Source: Agrobacterium larrymoorei
Lineage (GTDB): Bacteria; Pseudomonadota; Alphaproteobacteria; Rhizobiales; Rhizobiaceae
Direction: 5' to 3'
Length of the DNA: 64,000 bases
NCBI RefSeq assembly: GCF_005145045.1
Contig: NZ_CP039691.1
Location: 2,368,001-2,432,000, forward strand
Below, in pieces: positions 26,579 to 37,046 of this stretch. The notes beneath the pieces were generated by a model. It was not told where the DNA came from. It made no database searches and worked only from the letters and a program-made list of their open reading frames with translations. A program made the position numbers and the translations under genes. How positions within the stretch are numbered: the stretch's first letter is position 1; each line of letters opens with the position of its first letter.

Positions 26579-29500
26579 TCACACCGCCTCAGCAAGCTTC
26601 TCCGCCATTTGCAAATCCACGGAGACAAGTTGCGACACGCCCTGCTCCGCCATGGTCACGCCGAAGAGGCGGTTCATGCGGGCCATGGTGATGGGGTTGT
26701 GGGTGATGATGACGAAGCGGGTTTGGGTGGAGGCCACCATTTCGTCCATCAGGTTGCAGTAACGCTCCACATTGTGGTCGTCCAGCGGAGCGTCCACTTC
26801 GTCCAGCACGCAGATGGGGGCCGGGTTGGTGAGGAAAACGGCAAAGATCAGCGCCATGGCCGTCAGCGCCTGTTCGCCGCCGGAAAGCAGCGTCATGGTC
26901 TGCGGCTTCTTGCCCGGCGGGCGGGCAAGGATTTCGAGGCCAGCTTCCAGCGGGTCGTCGGATTCGATCAGTTGCAGTTCCGCCGTGCCACCGCCGAAAA
27001 GATGGGTGAACAGGCGCTGAAACTGTGTGTTGACCACATCGAAAGCGGCGACCAGACGCTCGCGGCCTTCGCGGTTGAGGTTCTGGATACCGGCGCGCAG
27101 TTTGCGCACGGCATCGATAATATCGTCGCGCTCCTTTATCAGCGCGGCAAGCTTGGCCGAAAGCTCCGCCTGCTCCTCATCGGCGCGCAGATTGACGGCG
27201 CCCAGACGTTCGCGCTCGATCTTCAGGCGATCCAGATCGCGCTCTACATCGCGCACTTCCGGCAAAGCAGCCTCTGCGGCAAGCCCGGTGAGGCGGAACG
27301 CCATATGCGGCTCGACATTCAGTGTCTCGCGGATACGGTGTTCGCTTTCCTGCCGCTTCTCTCGGGCCGAAACCAGACGCTCTTCGGCGCGACCGCGCTT
27401 CTCGCGCGCTTCCGCCAGTTCGGAAAGCGCGGTGGCCGCACTTTTATCAGCTTCGCGCTGAAGATTTTCCGCTTCCACCAGTCGGTCGGCGGCGGCGCGG
27501 CGAGCCTCTTCCATCTTCTGCAATTCGTTCAAGAGATTGCGACGCTTCTCATCGAATTCTTCCGGCGCGATATCCAGTTCCGCCAACTCATCGCGCGCTT
27601 CCTCTTCGCGCTCGCGCAGCGTGGAAATGTGGTCGGCGGCGCTGGCGACGCGCGCGGCCCATGTGGAGCGCTCCTGCGCGATGGCGTTGATGCGGCGCTG
27701 GCGCGTCTCCGCTTCGCGGTTCAGCCCCTCATGGCGGGCACGCGCCTCTGCCAGAAGGCTGCGATCCGTTGCGACCTCAAGCTGGCTGTCGCGCAGTCGC
27801 TCATCCAGCCTTGAAAGATCGGCGGCATCCTCCAGCTCGATGCGGGCATTTTCTTCCTGAACGGCGATCTCTTCGATCTGGCTGCCGATCTGGTTCAGCG
27901 CTTCCGAAACGACATCGCGACGGCGCAGCAGATCGCCCGACGCGCGCTCGGCCATGGAAAGCGCGTCGCGCGCTTCAGTCAGTTGACGTGCTGCAAGACG
28001 GCTGCGTTCGCGCGCCTCATTCAGGCCTGTATCCGCCAGACGAATGTCCTCGGCGCTTGCGGAGAGCTGCTCTTCCGCCGCCTCCAAAGCAAAGCGCGCC
28101 TCCTCGACTTCACTTTCCAGCTCGGCAAGGCGGTTTTTCTGCGCAAGCCGTAGCGCGGCACTGCCGGGTGCATCGGCACTGGTAATGTGGCCATCCCAGC
28201 GAAACAGCGCGCCGTCTTTCGTGACGAGGCGCTGGCCCGGCTTCAGGGATGGCATCAGGCGCTGCGCCTCTGCCGCGCTGGCGACTATTCCGATCTGGCG
28301 GAGATTGCGCTTGAGCGCGTCCGGGCCAGAGACGTGAGAAGAGAGGGATGTAGTGCCTTGCGGCAGCTCCGGATCATCCACGCCATCGCCATTCTGCGTC
28401 CAGTAAGCGGGAGCAGCGCTATCGAGCGGGCTTTCCAGATCGTCACCAAGGGCGGCACCAAGCGCTGCCTCAAAGCCGCGATCCACCTTCAACTGTTCCG
28501 CGACAGGTGTGAAGGAACCGGATGCGGCGCCCGCTGCCAGCATTTTCGAGATGGTGCGGGCCTCGGTTTCCAGCGCATTCAAACGGTTGCGGGCAAGATC
28601 GACAGGTCCGCGCGCCAGAGCTTCGGCAGAGCGGGCCTGCGCAACCGCCGTCTCCGCTTCCTCGACCGCGATCAGCGCATCCTCGACGGCCATTTCCGCC
28701 GCCTCGACGCTTTCCCGTTTTTCGGCGGGATCGGGCAGTTCGCCCAGCTTCTCATCGATGGACTCGATCTCGGAGGTCGCGTCAGCCGATTGCCGTTCGA
28801 GCCGCATCTTGCGGTCGGAAAGCTCGCGGATGGCGCGCTCCAGCTGGGCGCGGGAAGCTGCGGCTTCCGCGCGCTCCGCCGTCAGCGCGGTAAACAGGCG
28901 TTCGCTTTCCGCGAGCTTGGCGGTGGCTTCCTCGAAGGCCTCGTGCGTTTCTTCGGAATAGCGGCCCGAATCCGACAAGATTTCCAGAAGCTCGGCTTCT
29001 TCAGAATCGAGGCGAGCGAGAATTTCGGCATTGTCCGAAACCATCCGCTCTTCGCGCTGAATATCCTCGCCAAGCTGCGACAGGCGGCGGGCGAGCTCAT
29101 CGCGGCGGCGCGACAGACGGTTTGCCTCGTCATCCAGCTGTGTGCGGGCAATTTGCAGACGTTGCAGAGCGGCGGCAACCTTCGCTTCATTCTCGCGCAG
29201 TTCGGGCAGCTTGAAGCTGGCAACGCCTTGCTCCTTTGCAGCTTCCATCTGCCGCTGCGCCTTTTCGGCAACGAGATTGGTGGCCTGGTTCAGCGCGCTA
29301 TCCGCCTCGCGCTCGGCCTGGCTCGATTCGACCCAGCGAATATGAAGAAGCGTGGCTTCGCGTGCGCGGATATCCGCAGACAGCATCTTGAAGCGGTTGG
29401 CCTGCCGTGCCTGCCGTTTCAGGCTTTCGATCTGGCTTTCCAGCTGTGCCGTGACATCTTCCAGCCGTTCAAGATTGGTTTCGGCAGCACGCAGGCGCAA

Positions 29501-30043
29501 TTCCGCTTCGTGGCGGCGCGAATGAAGACCGGAAATGCCTGCGGCCTCTTCCAGCAGTTGCCTCCGCGCCTGCGGCTTGGCATTGATCAGTTCACCGATA
29601 CGCCCCTGCCCCACCATGGAAGGCGAACGTGCGCCGGTGGAGGCATCTGCAAACAGAAGCTGCACATCCTTGGCACGAGCTTCCTTGCCATTGATGCGGT
29701 AGACGGAGCCGTTCTCACGTTCGATGCGGCGCGTGACCTGAATTTCGTCGGCATCGTTGAAGGCGGCGGGGGCCGTGCGGTCGGAATTGTCGAGGTAAAG
29801 CCCGACTTCAGCGGTGTTGCGGGCGGGGCGATTGCCGGAACCGGAAAAGATCACGTCATCCATGCCGGATGCGCGCATGTTCTTGTAGGAATTCTCGCCC
29901 ATCACCCAGCGAAGCGCTTCGACCAGATTGGACTTGCCGCAGCCATTGGGGCCGACGACGCCGGTCAGGCCCGGCTCGATGATGAATTCGGAAGGTTCGA
30001 CAAAGGATTTGAAGCCCAGCAGGCGCAGCTTGTTGAACTTCAT
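26579..30043 (-). CDS. smc: Chromosome segregation protein SMC
   Basis: 1154 residues, full length. The ABC-type head is split between ends: Walker A GPNGCGKS at residues 32-39, and the C-terminal signature LLSGGEQALTAMALIF with Walker B PICVLDEVDAPLDD. Between them lie two long coiled coils (Glu/Arg/Ala-rich) around a hinge near residues 510-640, where GVDDPELPQGTTSLSSHV and the following SLKPGQRLVTKDG occur. It acts with ScpA and ScpB to compact and separate chromosomes. The DsbA-like gene lies 243 bases upstream, with a palindromic repeat between. Confidence 0.97.
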   Translation of the reverse strand: MKFNKLRLLGFKSFVEPSEFIIEPGLTGVVGPNGCGKSNLVEALRWVMGENSYKNMRASGMDDVIFSGSGNRPARNTAEVGLYLDNSDRTAPAAFNDADEIQVTRRIERENGSVYRINGKEARAKDVQLLFADASTGARSPSMVGQGRIGELINAKPQARRQLLEEAAGISGLHSRRHEAELRLRAAETNLERLEDVTAQLESQIESLKRQARQANRFKMLSADIRAREATLLHIRWVESSQAEREADSALNQATNLVAEKAQRQMEAAKEQGVASFKLPELRENEAKVAAALQRLQIARTQLDDEANRLSRRRDELARRLSQLGEDIQREERMVSDNAEILARLDSEEAELLEILSDSGRYSEETHEAFEEATAKLAESERLFTALTAERAEAAASRAQLERAIRELSDRKMRLERQSADATSEIESIDEKLGELPDPAEKRESVEAAEMAVEDALIAVEEAETAVAQARSAEALARGPVDLARNRLNALETEARTISKMLAAGAASGSFTPVAEQLKVDRGFEAALGAALGDDLESPLDSAAPAYWTQNGDGVDDPELPQGTTSLSSHVSGPDALKRNLRQIGIVASAAEAQRLMPSLKPGQRLVTKDGALFRWDGHITSADAPGSAALRLAQKNRLAELESEVEEARFALEAAEEQLSASAEDIRLADTGLNEARERSRLAARQLTEARDALSMAERASGDLLRRRDVVSEALNQIGSQIEEIAVQEENARIELEDAADLSRLDERLRDSQLEVATDRSLLAEARARHEGLNREAETRQRRINAIAQERSTWAARVASAADHISTLREREEEARDELAELDIAPEEFDEKRRNLLNELQKMEEARRAAADRLVEAENLQREADKSAATALSELAEAREKRGRAEERLVSAREKRQESEHRIRETLNVEPHMAFRLTGLAAEAALPEVRDVERDLDRLKIERERLGAVNLRADEEQAELSAKLAALIKERDDIIDAVRKLRAGIQNLNREGRERLVAAFDVVNTQFQRLFTHLFGGGTAELQLIESDDPLEAGLEILARPPGKKPQTMTLLSGGEQALTAMALIFAVFLTNPAPICVLDEVDAPLDDHNVERYCNLMDEMVASTQTRFVIITHNPITMARMNRLFGVTMAEQGVSQLVSVDLQMAEKLAEAV

Positions 30044-30110
30044 GCTGCTGCCTCGGTTTGTCTTGTCCAGAAGAATACAGAGACGAAGGCGAGGATAGCG
30101 ATCTCCACCG

Positions 30111-30246
30111 CCCTCATTCCTGTGCTTGTCACAGGAATCCAGCCACGGCGCGTCTGCGCCGTGGATGACTCTCCCGCGCCCAAAAACTTGGGCGCATTGG
30201 ATTCCCGTGACATCCTCGGACTTGATCCGGGGAACAGGAATGAGGG
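30111..30246. repeat. 136-bp RIME-like palindromic mosaic element
   Basis: Bounded by a perfect 12-bp inverted repeat (30111-30122 / 30235-30246). Inside are three further hairpins: attcctgtg-cttgt-cacaggaat (30116-30138), ccacggcgc-gtct-gcgccgtgg (30143-30164) and gcgccca / tgggcgc (30176-30195). The 9-bp stem with a cttgt loop has the same geometry as the palindrome interrupted by the IS at 53215. This architecture recalls the rhizobial intergenic mosaic elements (RIME). Confidence 0.75.
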
Positions 30247-30286
30247 CAGCCGATTAGGGCCGCCCGTCACATCAAGACGATACGGT

Positions 30287-30961
30287 TCAGAGAAGGCTGT
30301 CGATAAGAGCCGACATGGATTCAACCGACATGTCTCCAGAATACTTCTTGCCGTTGATGATGAAGGTCGGCGTGGAATTGACACCGAATTCCGTGGCGCC
30401 GCGCTGCATCGTTGCGTTCACATCATCCAGAAGCTTCTGGTTCGTCAAGCAGGCCTCGAAGCTCTCCTGTGAAAAACCGGCCATTTTCGACATTTGCAGC
30501 AGGGCTGCACGGGCATCCTGCGCGGTTGCCCAGCTTTGCTGCTGCTTGAACAGCATGGAAACGAACGGGAAATACTGCTGCTCCGGTGCGCAACGGGCCA
30601 GCATGAAGGCGGCTGCGGCGCGCGGATCGAACGGGAACTCGCGGATGACGAAGTAGGCCTTGCCCGTATCGATGTACTTCTTCTTGATCTCTTCAAACGT
30701 GGTGTTGTGGAAATGCGCGCAGTGCGGGCAGGTCATCGACATATATTCGACGATCTTGACGGGTGCGTTCGCATCACCCAGCGCGCGCTCGGGCAGAGGG
30801 CCCGGCTTCAGCACTTCGGCCATATCCACATTGCCGGAAGATTCCGGAAGGTCCACCGCGAAAGCGGTGCCGGCTGCAACAGGCAGCGTTGCGGCAGCGG
30901 ACGCCATTGCGACAGAGCCAAGAAGGCCACGGCGGGTCATGTTCAGTTCTGGAAAATGCAT
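30287..30961 (-). CDS. DsbA-like periplasmic thiol oxidoreductase with a Tat-type leader
   Basis: 224 residues from ATG 30961 (AGGTG 5 bases ahead). The leader contains MTRRGLLGSVAMASAAATLPVAAGTAFA, a twin-arginine signal; a start at that internal Met would also work. The mature protein is a thioredoxin-fold DsbA-like domain with active site CPHC in EYMSMTCPHCAHFH and a cis-Pro loop near STPTFIINGKKY. The DsbA/DsbG-like class forms or moves disulfides in exported proteins. It lies 243 bases upstream of smc and follows the DciA gene in the same direction. Confidence 0.9.
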   Translation of the reverse strand: MHFPELNMTRRGLLGSVAMASAAATLPVAAGTAFAVDLPESSGNVDMAEVLKPGPLPERALGDANAPVKIVEYMSMTCPHCAHFHNTTFEEIKKKYIDTGKAYFVIREFPFDPRAAAAFMLARCAPEQQYFPFVSMLFKQQQSWATAQDARAALLQMSKMAGFSQESFEACLTNQKLLDDVNATMQRGATEFGVNSTPTFIINGKKYSGDMSVESMSALIDSLL

Positions 30962-31099
30962 GAAAGCACCTGTTTGTGAAAGACGAGAAATGTCTACGAT
31001 TCCGATATAGCGCGGCATTGTTTCTAACAAGGCGCCATTGCAGTTGTTCTTGTCAAAGAATTGTGACCAGTCAAGGACTGTTGAAACATTAAGCCTTTT

Positions 31100-31615
31100 T
31101 CAGATAGTGCGGCCTTTTTGTCGCTTCTGCAAAACCGCCGTTCCCAGCCGCTCCACCGCCTTGCGCAAGGCATCGCTTTCAATGCCTTCCATCATGTCGT
31201 CCAGCCGCTTTGCCGCGTCTCCGCGCAGGGGCTGCGGCTTGCGGCGGCGGGTGGAGGCCGTCGATACCGGCTTCTGCACGATCCTGATCTGGCGCACGGC
31301 GGGAAAGCCGAAAAAGCCGTTTATTCGGGCAATCAGCTCACCCTGAGCATGCGTAAGAAACAGCGCGCGCGCGCCCTCGCATGCAATGGTCAGGACGCCC
31401 GGCTGGTAACCACCGCGATCCGGCCCCTCATCGCGGCGCGGCCATGTGATCTTTTCCGGCCTCGTGCAATCGGCAAAATCCTCGCCTGCAATTTCATCCC
31501 ACGAACCGAGCAGAGATGTGCTGATTCCAGCTCTCTTTGCGAGAACCGGATCGATGATGCCGTTTGCGACTTCGGCAATCTGAATGACACCTTTGCGGGG
31601 CTGACTTTTTTTCAA
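31100..31615 (-). CDS. DciA-like DUF721 protein
   Basis: 171 residues with a DUF721 domain: an N-terminal helical segment, then SLLGSWDEIAGEDFADCTRPEKITWPR and a strand-rich VLTIACEGARALFLTHAQGELIARIN stretch. The C-terminus is basic and partly disordered (STRRRKPQPLRGDAAKR). DciA proteins load or regulate the replicative helicase DnaB in bacteria lacking DnaC; the role here is inferred from the family. It is divergent from mutY with 73 bases between them. Confidence 0.82.
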   Translation of the reverse strand: MKKSQPRKGVIQIAEVANGIIDPVLAKRAGISTSLLGSWDEIAGEDFADCTRPEKITWPRRDEGPDRGGYQPGVLTIACEGARALFLTHAQGELIARINGFFGFPAVRQIRIVQKPVSTASTRRRKPQPLRGDAAKRLDDMMEGIESDALRKAVERLGTAVLQKRQKGRTI

Positions 31616-31688
31616 CTCTGAACTCGTGGCTTGATCGGGCGAAACGGATAGACCAAGTATAGGACGAACCGGAGACAGACCGCAAACT

Positions 31689-32783
31689 ATGCTTCATAAA
31701 ATCGATCAGCCGCCTTATGCGCAGATGCTGCTGGCATGGTACGACCGCCACCACCGCGACCTGCCCTGGCGGACGTCTCCACCGATGGCGGCGAAAGGTT
31801 TGCGGGCCAATCCGTACCATGTGTGGCTGTCTGAAGTTATGCTGCAACAGACGACCGTTCAGGCGGTGAAGCCTTATTTTGCGAAGTTTCTGGCCCTTTG
31901 GCCGACCGTGAAAGATCTGGCTGCCGCACCGACGGACGATGTGATGGCGGCATGGGCAGGGCTTGGTTACTATGCCCGCGCGCGCAACCTGAAAAAATGT
32001 GCCGAAGCGGTGGCGGCAGATTATGACGGGGTCTTCCCGGACACGGAAGAAGGGCTGAAAAAGCTGCCCGGCATCGGCGATTATACGGCGGCGGCGGTTG
32101 CGGCGATTGCGTTCAACCGTCAGGCAGCGGTTATGGATGGCAATGTCGAGCGCGTGATTTCGCGCCTGTTTCTGATCGGCGAACCCCTGCCCGGCTCCAA
32201 ACCTCTGATGAAGGCGAAGGTCGCGGAGATTACGCCTGCGGACAGGCCGGGTGATTTTGCCCAGGCCATGATGGACCTCGGCGCCACCATCTGCACGCCG
32301 AAGCGCCCCGCCTGCGCGCTCTGTCCCTATAACAGCCACTGTCTGGCGCTTGCCAAGGATGAGCCAGAGCGATTTCCCGTCAAGGCCAAGAAAAAGGACA
32401 AGCCGGTGCGACTTGGTGCGGCCTTCGTCGCGGTCAATGCCGATGGCGAAATTCTGCTGCGGCGGCGTATCGAGAGCGGCCTGCTCGGAGGCATGACGGA
32501 GGTGCCGACCACGGCGTGGACAGCACGGATCGATGGCGGCACGGGCAAGGAGCACGCCCCATTTGCGGCTGATTGGGAGGCGGCAGGCAGCATCGTGCAT
32601 GTCTTCACCCATTTCGAACTGAGGCTTTCGGTTTTCCGGGCACAGGTTGGAAATGATGTGAAAACGGATGACGGATGGTGGGAGCCGGTCACAAATCTTG
32701 ATGCGCAAGCGCTGCCAACGGTGATGAAAAAGGCGATTTCGCAGGCTATTCCATTGGCATTCGAGAAAAGCAGGAAGAATTAA
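31689..32783 (+). CDS. mutY: A/G-specific adenine DNA glycosylase
   Basis: 364 residues. It removes adenine mispaired with 8-oxoguanine. The HhH-GPD core has the catalytic Glu in VWLSEVMLQQTTV, the hairpin LPGIGDYTAAAV and the conserved Asp in MDGNVERVISR. The 4Fe-4S cluster loop is CTPKRPACALCPYNSHC (C-x6-C-x2-C-x5-C). The C-terminal NUDIX-like domain that reads 8-oxoG is present. The stop overlaps the next gene's ATG by one base (TAATG), starting a three-gene run. Confidence 0.96.
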   Translation: MLHKIDQPPYAQMLLAWYDRHHRDLPWRTSPPMAAKGLRANPYHVWLSEVMLQQTTVQAVKPYFAKFLALWPTVKDLAAAPTDDVMAAWAGLGYYARARNLKKCAEAVAADYDGVFPDTEEGLKKLPGIGDYTAAAVAAIAFNRQAAVMDGNVERVISRLFLIGEPLPGSKPLMKAKVAEITPADRPGDFAQAMMDLGATICTPKRPACALCPYNSHCLALAKDEPERFPVKAKKKDKPVRLGAAFVAVNADGEILLRRRIESGLLGGMTEVPTTAWTARIDGGTGKEHAPFAADWEAAGSIVHVFTHFELRLSVFRAQVGNDVKTDDGWWEPVTNLDAQALPTVMKKAISQAIPLAFEKSRKN

Positions 32784-33394
32784 TGAGCCAGATCAATCAC
32801 ATCGTTTTCGACATCGGTAAGGTTCTTATCCATTACGATCCGCATATTCCCTACAGCCGCCTCATTCCAGATGAGACCGAACGCGCGTGGTTCTTTCAAA
32901 ACGTCTGCACGCATGACTGGAATTTGGAGCAGGACCGCGGTCGCACATGGGAAGATGCGGAAGCCCTGCTTCTTTCCAGCCACCCGGACAGAGAAAAGCA
33001 TATCCGCGCCTTCCGGCTGCACTGGCATGAAATGGTGTCTCACGCTTATGACGATTCAGTCTCCATCCTGACCGGGCTGATCGACAGCGGGCACGACGTG
33101 ACGATGCTGACCAACTTCGCCTCCGATACGTTCCGCGAAGCGCAGAAAATGTATCCCTTCCTCACCCTTTCCCGCGGCGTGACGGTTTCCGGCGATGTCG
33201 GCCTCATCAAGCCGGACGTGGCGATCTATAAGCTGCATGCCGAGACGTTCGGTCTCGACCCGGAAACCAGCATATTCATCGATGACTCGCTTCCCAATGT
33301 GGAGGGCGCGAAAGCGGCTGGCTGGCAGTCCGTTCATTTCACCGGCGCTGAGAGGCTGGCGGCGGATCTTGCAGGATATGGTATCCGGGTTTGA
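32783..33394 (+). CDS. HAD-IA family hydrolase
   Basis: 203 residues. HAD motif I is VFDIGKVLI: the nucleophile Asp is present, but the usual second Asp (DxDG) is replaced by Gly-Lys (DIGKV), as is common in the YihX/HAD-IA-v3 group. MLTNFASD is motif II, LIKPDVAIY motif III, and FIDDSLPNV motif IV. A small phosphatase of unknown substrate, coupled to mutY and followed three bases later by the monooxygenase-like gene. Confidence 0.88.
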   Translation: MSQINHIVFDIGKVLIHYDPHIPYSRLIPDETERAWFFQNVCTHDWNLEQDRGRTWEDAEALLLSSHPDREKHIRAFRLHWHEMVSHAYDDSVSILTGLIDSGHDVTMLTNFASDTFREAQKMYPFLTLSRGVTVSGDVGLIKPDVAIYKLHAETFGLDPETSIFIDDSLPNVEGAKAAGWQSVHFTGAERLAADLAGYGIRV

Positions 33395-33397
33395 GAC

Positions 33398-33685
33398 ATG
33401 GCTGAGCAGAAGATTTACCTGAACGGCCATATCGATGTGCCGGAGGACCGCCGCTCCGCAGTGGCGGAGGCCCTTCCCACACATATCGAACTGACCCGAG
33501 CGGAGCCCGGGTGCCTCTCCTTCGACGTCATCGCTGACGAGGAAAACGAGGGGCGCTATCTGGTCTCGGAAGTGTTTTCGGATCAGGCGTCCTTCGATGC
33601 TCACCAGCAGCGCATGAAGAACTCGCACTGGTTCACCGTCACGCAGGGCATTCCGCGAGATTATACGATCCGTAAGGGTGAGTGA
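33398..33685 (+). CDS. ABM-domain (YgiN-like) protein
   Basis: 95 residues forming a single antibiotic-biosynthesis-monooxygenase-type ferredoxin-like fold: EPGCLSFDVIADEENEGRYLVSEVFSDQASFDAHQQ is the usual segment, with the conserved His in HQQRMKNSHWF. Members dimerise and act as quinol monooxygenases or heme/small-molecule enzymes; many are of unknown role. Three-base gap from the HAD gene, so probably one mutY-HAD-ABM transcript. Confidence 0.85.
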   Translation: MAEQKIYLNGHIDVPEDRRSAVAEALPTHIELTRAEPGCLSFDVIADEENEGRYLVSEVFSDQASFDAHQQRMKNSHWFTVTQGIPRDYTIRKGE

Positions 33686-34151
33686 GTAAGGAAACGTGTC
33701 TCTGAGAATTCCTGGCGCAGGCGGGAATGGCGGTCCCCTTCCTGCGCCAGTCCAGCCGCAAGCGGCCAGATCTTTGAATTTTCAGCACCGGGTAAGCATC
33801 CGTCTTTTTCTATTCCCGCATCGTCTACCGGCAAAGCCATTCAGGCTTATCGGAGCAATGCATCGGCGGCTTGCTATGTTTCCCTTGGGAAAACTTGTTA
33901 AACAGCCTTACTTGCTCGAAACTTGTCATGCAATTGAAATATTTCGCTAAAATTAATGCATTGCCTTTTGAAACAGAATCGTTTTGCCGGTTTTAGTTTC
34001 GACCGGAATAAGGCAAATGGCGGCGGGCAGGCAGATACACCAAGACCCGGCGTCCAGGGAACGCCGGGTCTTGGTTACTCCTCATCCGGGACTGAAGGTA
34101 CTAAAACCGGATAAGGCATCTGGCAAACAGCACGAGGCGGTGGATCGCAGA
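33686..34151. other. Intergenic region with two hairpins between convergent genes
   Basis: 466 bases without a supported gene. A 10-bp stem ctggcgcagg / cctgcgccag (33712-33750, 19-base loop) lies 26 bases after the ABM stop and may end that operon. A perfect 14-bp stem (34040-34053 / 34061-34074, 7-base loop) lies downstream of the ccrM stop. Neither has a strong T-run. The middle (about 33780-34020) is AT-rich and unexplained. Confidence 0.55.
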
Positions 34152-35354
<1,203 letters not shown>

Positions 35355-35494
35355 TTATCAAAGGCTGAACAAGTGTATGAAAAAACCGAAAAAACATGAG
35401 AGTGGAACCGGATATTGTTTTTAACGTTTTGATTTAGGAATTTTCCGCACTGGGGTATTATGGTGCCAGTGAAGGGTGCAGGGGTTAAAACAAA

Positions 35495-36577
35495 ATGCGC
35501 ATTGCCTTGATGATCGTAACGACGCTCTATGCCAGCGCCGCTTTTTCTCAGCAGCCTGCTCCACAGGCGCCAAAACCGCAGGTCAACGTGCGGACAGATG
35601 CCGTTCTGTTCAAAGGCGGGCCATCTCTCGGAGACAGCGACAAGGTTCGCTGGGATTTCTACAAGGCCGACAGCACCGGCGGGCGGAGCGATGATAATGT
35701 GGGCGGCGCTTATGATGCGACGTTCGAGGAAAAGATAGCGCCCGGCAAATATGTTGCCGTGGCCGCACTTGGCAACATCACTCGCGAGATGCCCTTCGAG
35801 GTGAAAGATGGCGCTGTTGCCGAGTTGAAAGCGGATTTCGAGGCGGCGCTGTTGACGATTATTCCCAAGCGCAGTGCTGACAGCCCGGAGCCGGAGCCGC
35901 AGTCTCGCGTTACGGTTACGCAAGGCAGCTTCAGCGACAGCGTCTATGGTCCAAAGGACATTTACGTGCCAGCCGGGGAGCTGAAGCTCGAAGGCCGCAT
36001 CGGCCCTGCGCGGGCGGAAGAGACGATCAGCGTGAAGGCTGGCGATACGATTAGCCACGATCTCATCATTCCGAGTGGCGTCGTTGTGACGAATGCGGTC
36101 TATAAGGAAGGCGGTCGCAAGGTCGAGACCGACAATATCCGCTTCGAAGCGCTTTCCACCGAGGAAACGCTGGACGGCTCACGCGAGACGATTACCGGCA
36201 CCTATGGCCCCGGCAAGATCATGCAGATGCCAGCAGGCGATTTCATCATGCGCGCTCGCCTTGGAAAAGTAACTGTCGAGAAGCCTTTCAGCGTCAAGGC
36301 GGGGCAACGCACCGATCTGACCATCGATCTCGATGCAGGCGTTCTGGCCGTCAACGCGCCGGATGCGGACCGTATCGACATTATGGAAATTACCAAGGAT
36401 CTGCAGGGAACGCAGAAGGAAATTTCCGGGCGCTACGGCACCTCGCATCAGGAAACACTGCATCCCGGAAACTACTCCGTGAAGGTGACTTACGACAAGA
36501 AGTCGCAACGCGACCCGAAGGAAGTCAATGCCGTGGTGACGGCATCGGAGCGAACCGAATTGAACGTCACTGAGTAA
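35495..36577 (+). CDS. Secreted protein of four repeated beta-sandwich-like units
   Basis: 360 residues with a Sec signal peptide (MRIALMIVTTLYASAAFSQ). After it, about four divergent repeats of some 80 residues can be aligned by eye on the pattern P-G-x-Y/F-x-x-x-A...G...F-x-V-K-x-G-x-x-x-x-L: IAPGKYVAVAALG, VPAGELKLEGRIG, MPAGDFIMRARLG and LHPGNYSVKVTYD, each followed by VKDG/VKAG-like turns and a hydrophobic strand. No catalytic motif is seen. It is probably periplasmic. It ends 11 bases inside the convergent DUF1284 gene. Family not recognised. Confidence 0.75.
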   Translation: MRIALMIVTTLYASAAFSQQPAPQAPKPQVNVRTDAVLFKGGPSLGDSDKVRWDFYKADSTGGRSDDNVGGAYDATFEEKIAPGKYVAVAALGNITREMPFEVKDGAVAELKADFEAALLTIIPKRSADSPEPEPQSRVTVTQGSFSDSVYGPKDIYVPAGELKLEGRIGPARAEETISVKAGDTISHDLIIPSGVVVTNAVYKEGGRKVETDNIRFEALSTEETLDGSRETITGTYGPGKIMQMPAGDFIMRARLGKVTVEKPFSVKAGQRTDLTIDLDAGVLAVNAPDADRIDIMEITKDLQGTQKEISGRYGTSHQETLHPGNYSVKVTYDKKSQRDPKEVNAVVTASERTELNVTE

Positions 36578-37046
36578 CACCGAGGCTCAATGATAGGAGC
36601 CTTGGTATGAGTTCTGCCCGGTTTTCTCCGACGATTTTCGCGCCACGAAAGCCGGAACCCGCGACTTTATCGCAGAGGCTGCTCCATTCGCAGCCGCTGC
36701 ATGCCATGCGCAACGTACCCGTACCGAATGCGTGCCGCTGTTTGGCGAGGTAAGCGAGGTCCGGTTTTATGCGGCTGCCGGGAACGAGGTCACGTCCGAG
36801 CAAACGCCCGACCGAGGCAAGTGCGGCGGCATCTCGCTCGTTTACGCTCTCGCCATGGCAATGGGGACTCTTCTCCGTCAGCAAAGGCGCACAGATATCG
36901 TCCGGGCCTGAGACGATTTCGATCTCCTCTCCGCTATTCAGCCGCTCGGCCACACGATCGTAATTGATCGTGAAGCCGGGCGTGTAGCCTTTGCCGATAT
37001 AGGTCAGCATGCAGAGCAGATGGTGGCCCCTCAGGCGGATCGTCAT
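36567..37046 (-). CDS. DUF1284 cysteine-rich protein coupled to bioY
   Basis: 159 residues from ATG 37046, which overlaps the bioY stop by four bases (ATGA). The N-terminus MTIRLRGHHLLCML is the DUF1284 signature. Cysteines at LLC, ICAPL, PHCHG and ACSGCEWSSLC could bind an iron-sulfur cluster or zinc. No function is established that I can name. Being translationally coupled to a biotin transporter behind BioR boxes, it is probably biotin-regulated too. It overlaps the convergent repeat-protein gene by 11 bases. Confidence 0.82.
   Translation of the reverse strand: MTIRLRGHHLLCMLTYIGKGYTPGFTINYDRVAERLNSGEEIEIVSGPDDICAPLLTEKSPHCHGESVNERDAAALASVGRLLGRDLVPGSRIKPDLAYLAKQRHAFGTGTLRMACSGCEWSSLCDKVAGSGFRGAKIVGENRAELIPRLLSLSLGVTQ

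Noticed and set aside
28187..30472. 761-codon plus-strand frame opposite smc
   Set aside because: Antisense to the SMC coding region; the long frame results from high GC and codon bias.
33696..33950. 84-codon plus-strand frame after the ABM gene
   Set aside because: It lies across the hairpin at 33712-33750, lacks family features and changes composition midway.
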